Part shown: piece after piece, positions 5,283 to 6,230 of the stretch
Numbering within the stretch: the stretch's first letter is position 1
Layout of the letters: the number at the start of each line of letters is the position of its first letter
DNA from: Actinomycetota bacterium
GTDB lineage: Bacteria; Actinomycetota; Actinomycetes; Streptosporangiales; Streptosporangiaceae
Reading direction: 5' to 3'
DNA: 6,230 nucleotides
Assembly: GCA_003140115.1 (NCBI GenBank)
Contig: PLIQ01000288.1
Location: 1-6,230, forward strand
The notes under the pieces: generated by a model
What the model saw: only the letters and a program-made list of their open reading frames with translations
What the model was told of the DNA's origin: nothing
Database searches by the model: none
Position numbers and translations under genes: made by a program

Positions 5283-6230
5283 CTAACGGTGACGGTGTGA
5301 GTCGTATTGGAGTCCGTATTCGCCCCCGAGGCGAATCTGGGCGCCTGGCACCAGCGCAGTCCGCACCCCGGGCTGGAGGCTGGTGGGGGTCCGCTCTCCC
5401 GGCAGGAGGATCTGGGTGCCGTTCGCCGAATTGAGGTCGGAGATGAAGACCTGCCAGCCGTCGAGTTCCACACGGGCGTGGATCCGGGACACCACCCCGG
5501 AGGCGCCCGTGAGCCGCAGTGGCCGGGCCCGGCCGTCGGCCACCTCGGTGTCCAGGGTGGGCTCCCGGCCGATCACGTAGTCGGCGTCAAGCTGGCACAC
5601 CGAACCATCGCCGAGGATCAGCACGCCGAGCGGGGGGCGCTTGCCCTTCTGCCGTATCTTGGTCAGCTGGCCCATGCCGATACCGCATATGGCGCAGTAA
5701 CGCCCTTCCGGGTCGTTGAAGTGCCCGTTCTTGCAGTAGACGCCCTCGACCATGGCGGAGGGCATCTCGACCAGGCCCAGATCTTTCGCTTCGGGCGGTT
5801 CGGCGCCGAGCGGCAGCGGATCACGCCGGGGCACGTCGCCGCCGAGTCCGCTCAGTCCGCCCAGCGGGCCCGGCGCGCCGGGCCCGCCGGGTGGTCCGCC
5901 CGCTACGAACGATATCGAGATGAAATCCGGTCGCGGGGCACCGTCGGGCGGGCCGGGAACCGGCGGCGAGGGCTGGGCGGCGTACGGGTCGGGCGGGGCC
6001 GGAGCGGCGTACTGGTCGGGCGCCGGGAACGCGGACGGGTCCGGTGCCTGAACCGCGTACGGGTCGGGCGCCGGCGGCGGAGCCTGGGCCGCGTAAGGAT
6101 CGGGAACTGGGGGTGCGGATACGGCCCGTTCGATCCGGGTGGGGTGGTATTCGGGGTCGCGGTGTTCGGGGACCACCTCCGGCACGAGTGCCGGTGGCTC
6201 GACGACGACCGGCGGCTCGACGACGACCGG
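5283..6230 (-). CDS. FHA-domain protein with Pro-rich region and zinc-ribbon-like motif, N-terminus outside window
   Basis: FHA domains bind phosphothreonine peptides and often act as adaptors for Ser/Thr kinases. Numbering from the Val codon at 6185-6183, the protein shows a Pro/Ala-rich tract with DPYA-type repeats (about 29-71), a Gly/Pro linker (95-119), a CxxxH...CxxC zinc-ribbon-like motif (Cys151, His155, Cys164, Cys167), and a C-terminal FHA domain (about 187-290). FHA landmarks are IGRE (205-208), SRIHARV (233-239) and NSANGT (252-257), so the phosphopeptide-binding Arg207, Ser233, His236 and Asn255 positions are filled. The frame stays open to the window edge through a PVVVEP repeat, so the GTG at 6185 is probably internal and the true start lies upstream. 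No membrane helix is visible. The gene precedes the antiporter by 28 nt, so co-transcription with it and the two kinases is likely; recruiting a phosphorylated kinase or transporter is inferred. Confidence 0.93.
   Translation of the reverse strand, partial: PVVVEPPVVVEPPALVPEVVPEHRDPEYHPTRIERAVSAPPVPDPYAAQAPPPAPDPYAVQAPDPSAFPAPDQYAAPAPPDPYAAQPSPPVPGPPDGAPRPDFISISFVAGGPPGGPGAPGPLGGLSGLGGDVPRRDPLPLGAEPPEAKDLGLVEMPSAMVEGVYCKNGHFNDPEGRYCAICGIGMGQLTKIRQKGKRPPLGVLILGDGSVCQLDADYVIGREPTLDTEVADGRARPLRLTGASGVVSRIHARVELDGWQVFISDLNSANGTQILLPGERTPTSLQPGVRTALVPGAQIRLGGEYGLQYDSHRHR
5980..6105. repeat. Imperfect in-frame repeats encoding DPYA units
   Basis: A 15-nt word close to gcgtacgggtcgggc recurs at 5980, 6007, 6031, 6055 and 6091, spaced 27, 24, 24 and 36 nt, always a multiple of three. 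On the coding strand it encodes the DPYA, DQYA or DPSA units of the Pro/Ala-rich region of the FHA protein. It is a disordered-linker repeat that may vary in copy number between strains. Confidence 0.75.
6196..6230. repeat. 18-nt tandem repeat encoding PVVVEP
   Basis: The 18-nt unit ggctcgacgacgaccggc at 6196-6213 is followed by 17 of the same 18 bases at 6214-6230, where the window ends. It encodes PVVVEP units on the minus strand, in frame with the FHA protein. The array may continue beyond the window. Confidence 0.8.

Noticed and set aside
3800..5434. Long plus-strand open frame of 544 codons
   Set aside because: It is antisense to the antiporter gene, and its translation is rich in Q, H, D, G and R with no recognisable domain. 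Long antisense frames are expected in DNA with strong GC bias at third positions.
6183..6185. GTG as the start codon of the FHA protein
   Set aside because: The frame continues open upstream to the window edge through an in-frame PVVVEP repeat of the same style as the rest of the Pro-rich region, so an upstream start is more likely.
1..6230. CRISPR array, tRNA, rRNA or insertion sequence
   Set aside because: No regularly spaced direct repeats with unique spacers, no tRNA-like cloverleaf or rRNA motifs, and no transposase or terminal inverted repeats were seen.

Overview
The window is very GC-rich DNA with strongly GC-biased third codon positions. It has the gene content of a high-GC Gram-positive actinomycete (Streptomyces or Streptosporangiales-like): FHA/Zn-ribbon proteins, cytosolic Hanks-type kinases, and a glycine riboswitch directly ahead of gcvP. 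I cannot assign a genus from sequence alone. All five genes lie on the minus strand. The long open frames on the plus strand are antisense shadows.

Layout in transcription order, from high to low coordinates. (1) 6230-5283: the 3' part of an FHA-domain protein with a Pro-rich N-terminal region and a small zinc-ribbon-like motif; its 5' end lies outside the window. (2) 5254-3215: a complete CPA2-type cation/proton antiporter with a large cytosolic C-terminal part made of two USP-like halves, resembling the plant CHX arrangement. (3) 3218-2394: a compact Ser/Thr kinase whose start overlaps the antiporter stop by ATGA. (4) 2354-1101: a second Ser/Thr kinase with a C-terminal helical module of unknown function and no membrane segment. 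(5) 1100-873: a leader with a likely promoter, a single-aptamer glycine riboswitch and a possible RBS-masking hairpin. (6) 872-1: the N-terminal 290 codons of glycine dehydrogenase (gcvP), continuing outside the window.

Genes 1 to 4 are tightly packed (gaps of 28, -4 and 39 nt) and very probably form one operon. Its parts fit a phospho-signalling module built around an ion transporter: two kinases, a phosphothreonine-binding FHA adaptor, and an antiporter with a large regulatory cytosolic region. That functional link is inference from gene order. gcvP is a separate, glycine-regulated housekeeping unit, although I see no convincing terminator between it and the kinase operon. The least described parts are the kinase C-terminal module, the second kinase with an altered APE motif, and the coupling of kinases and FHA protein to a CHX-like antiporter.
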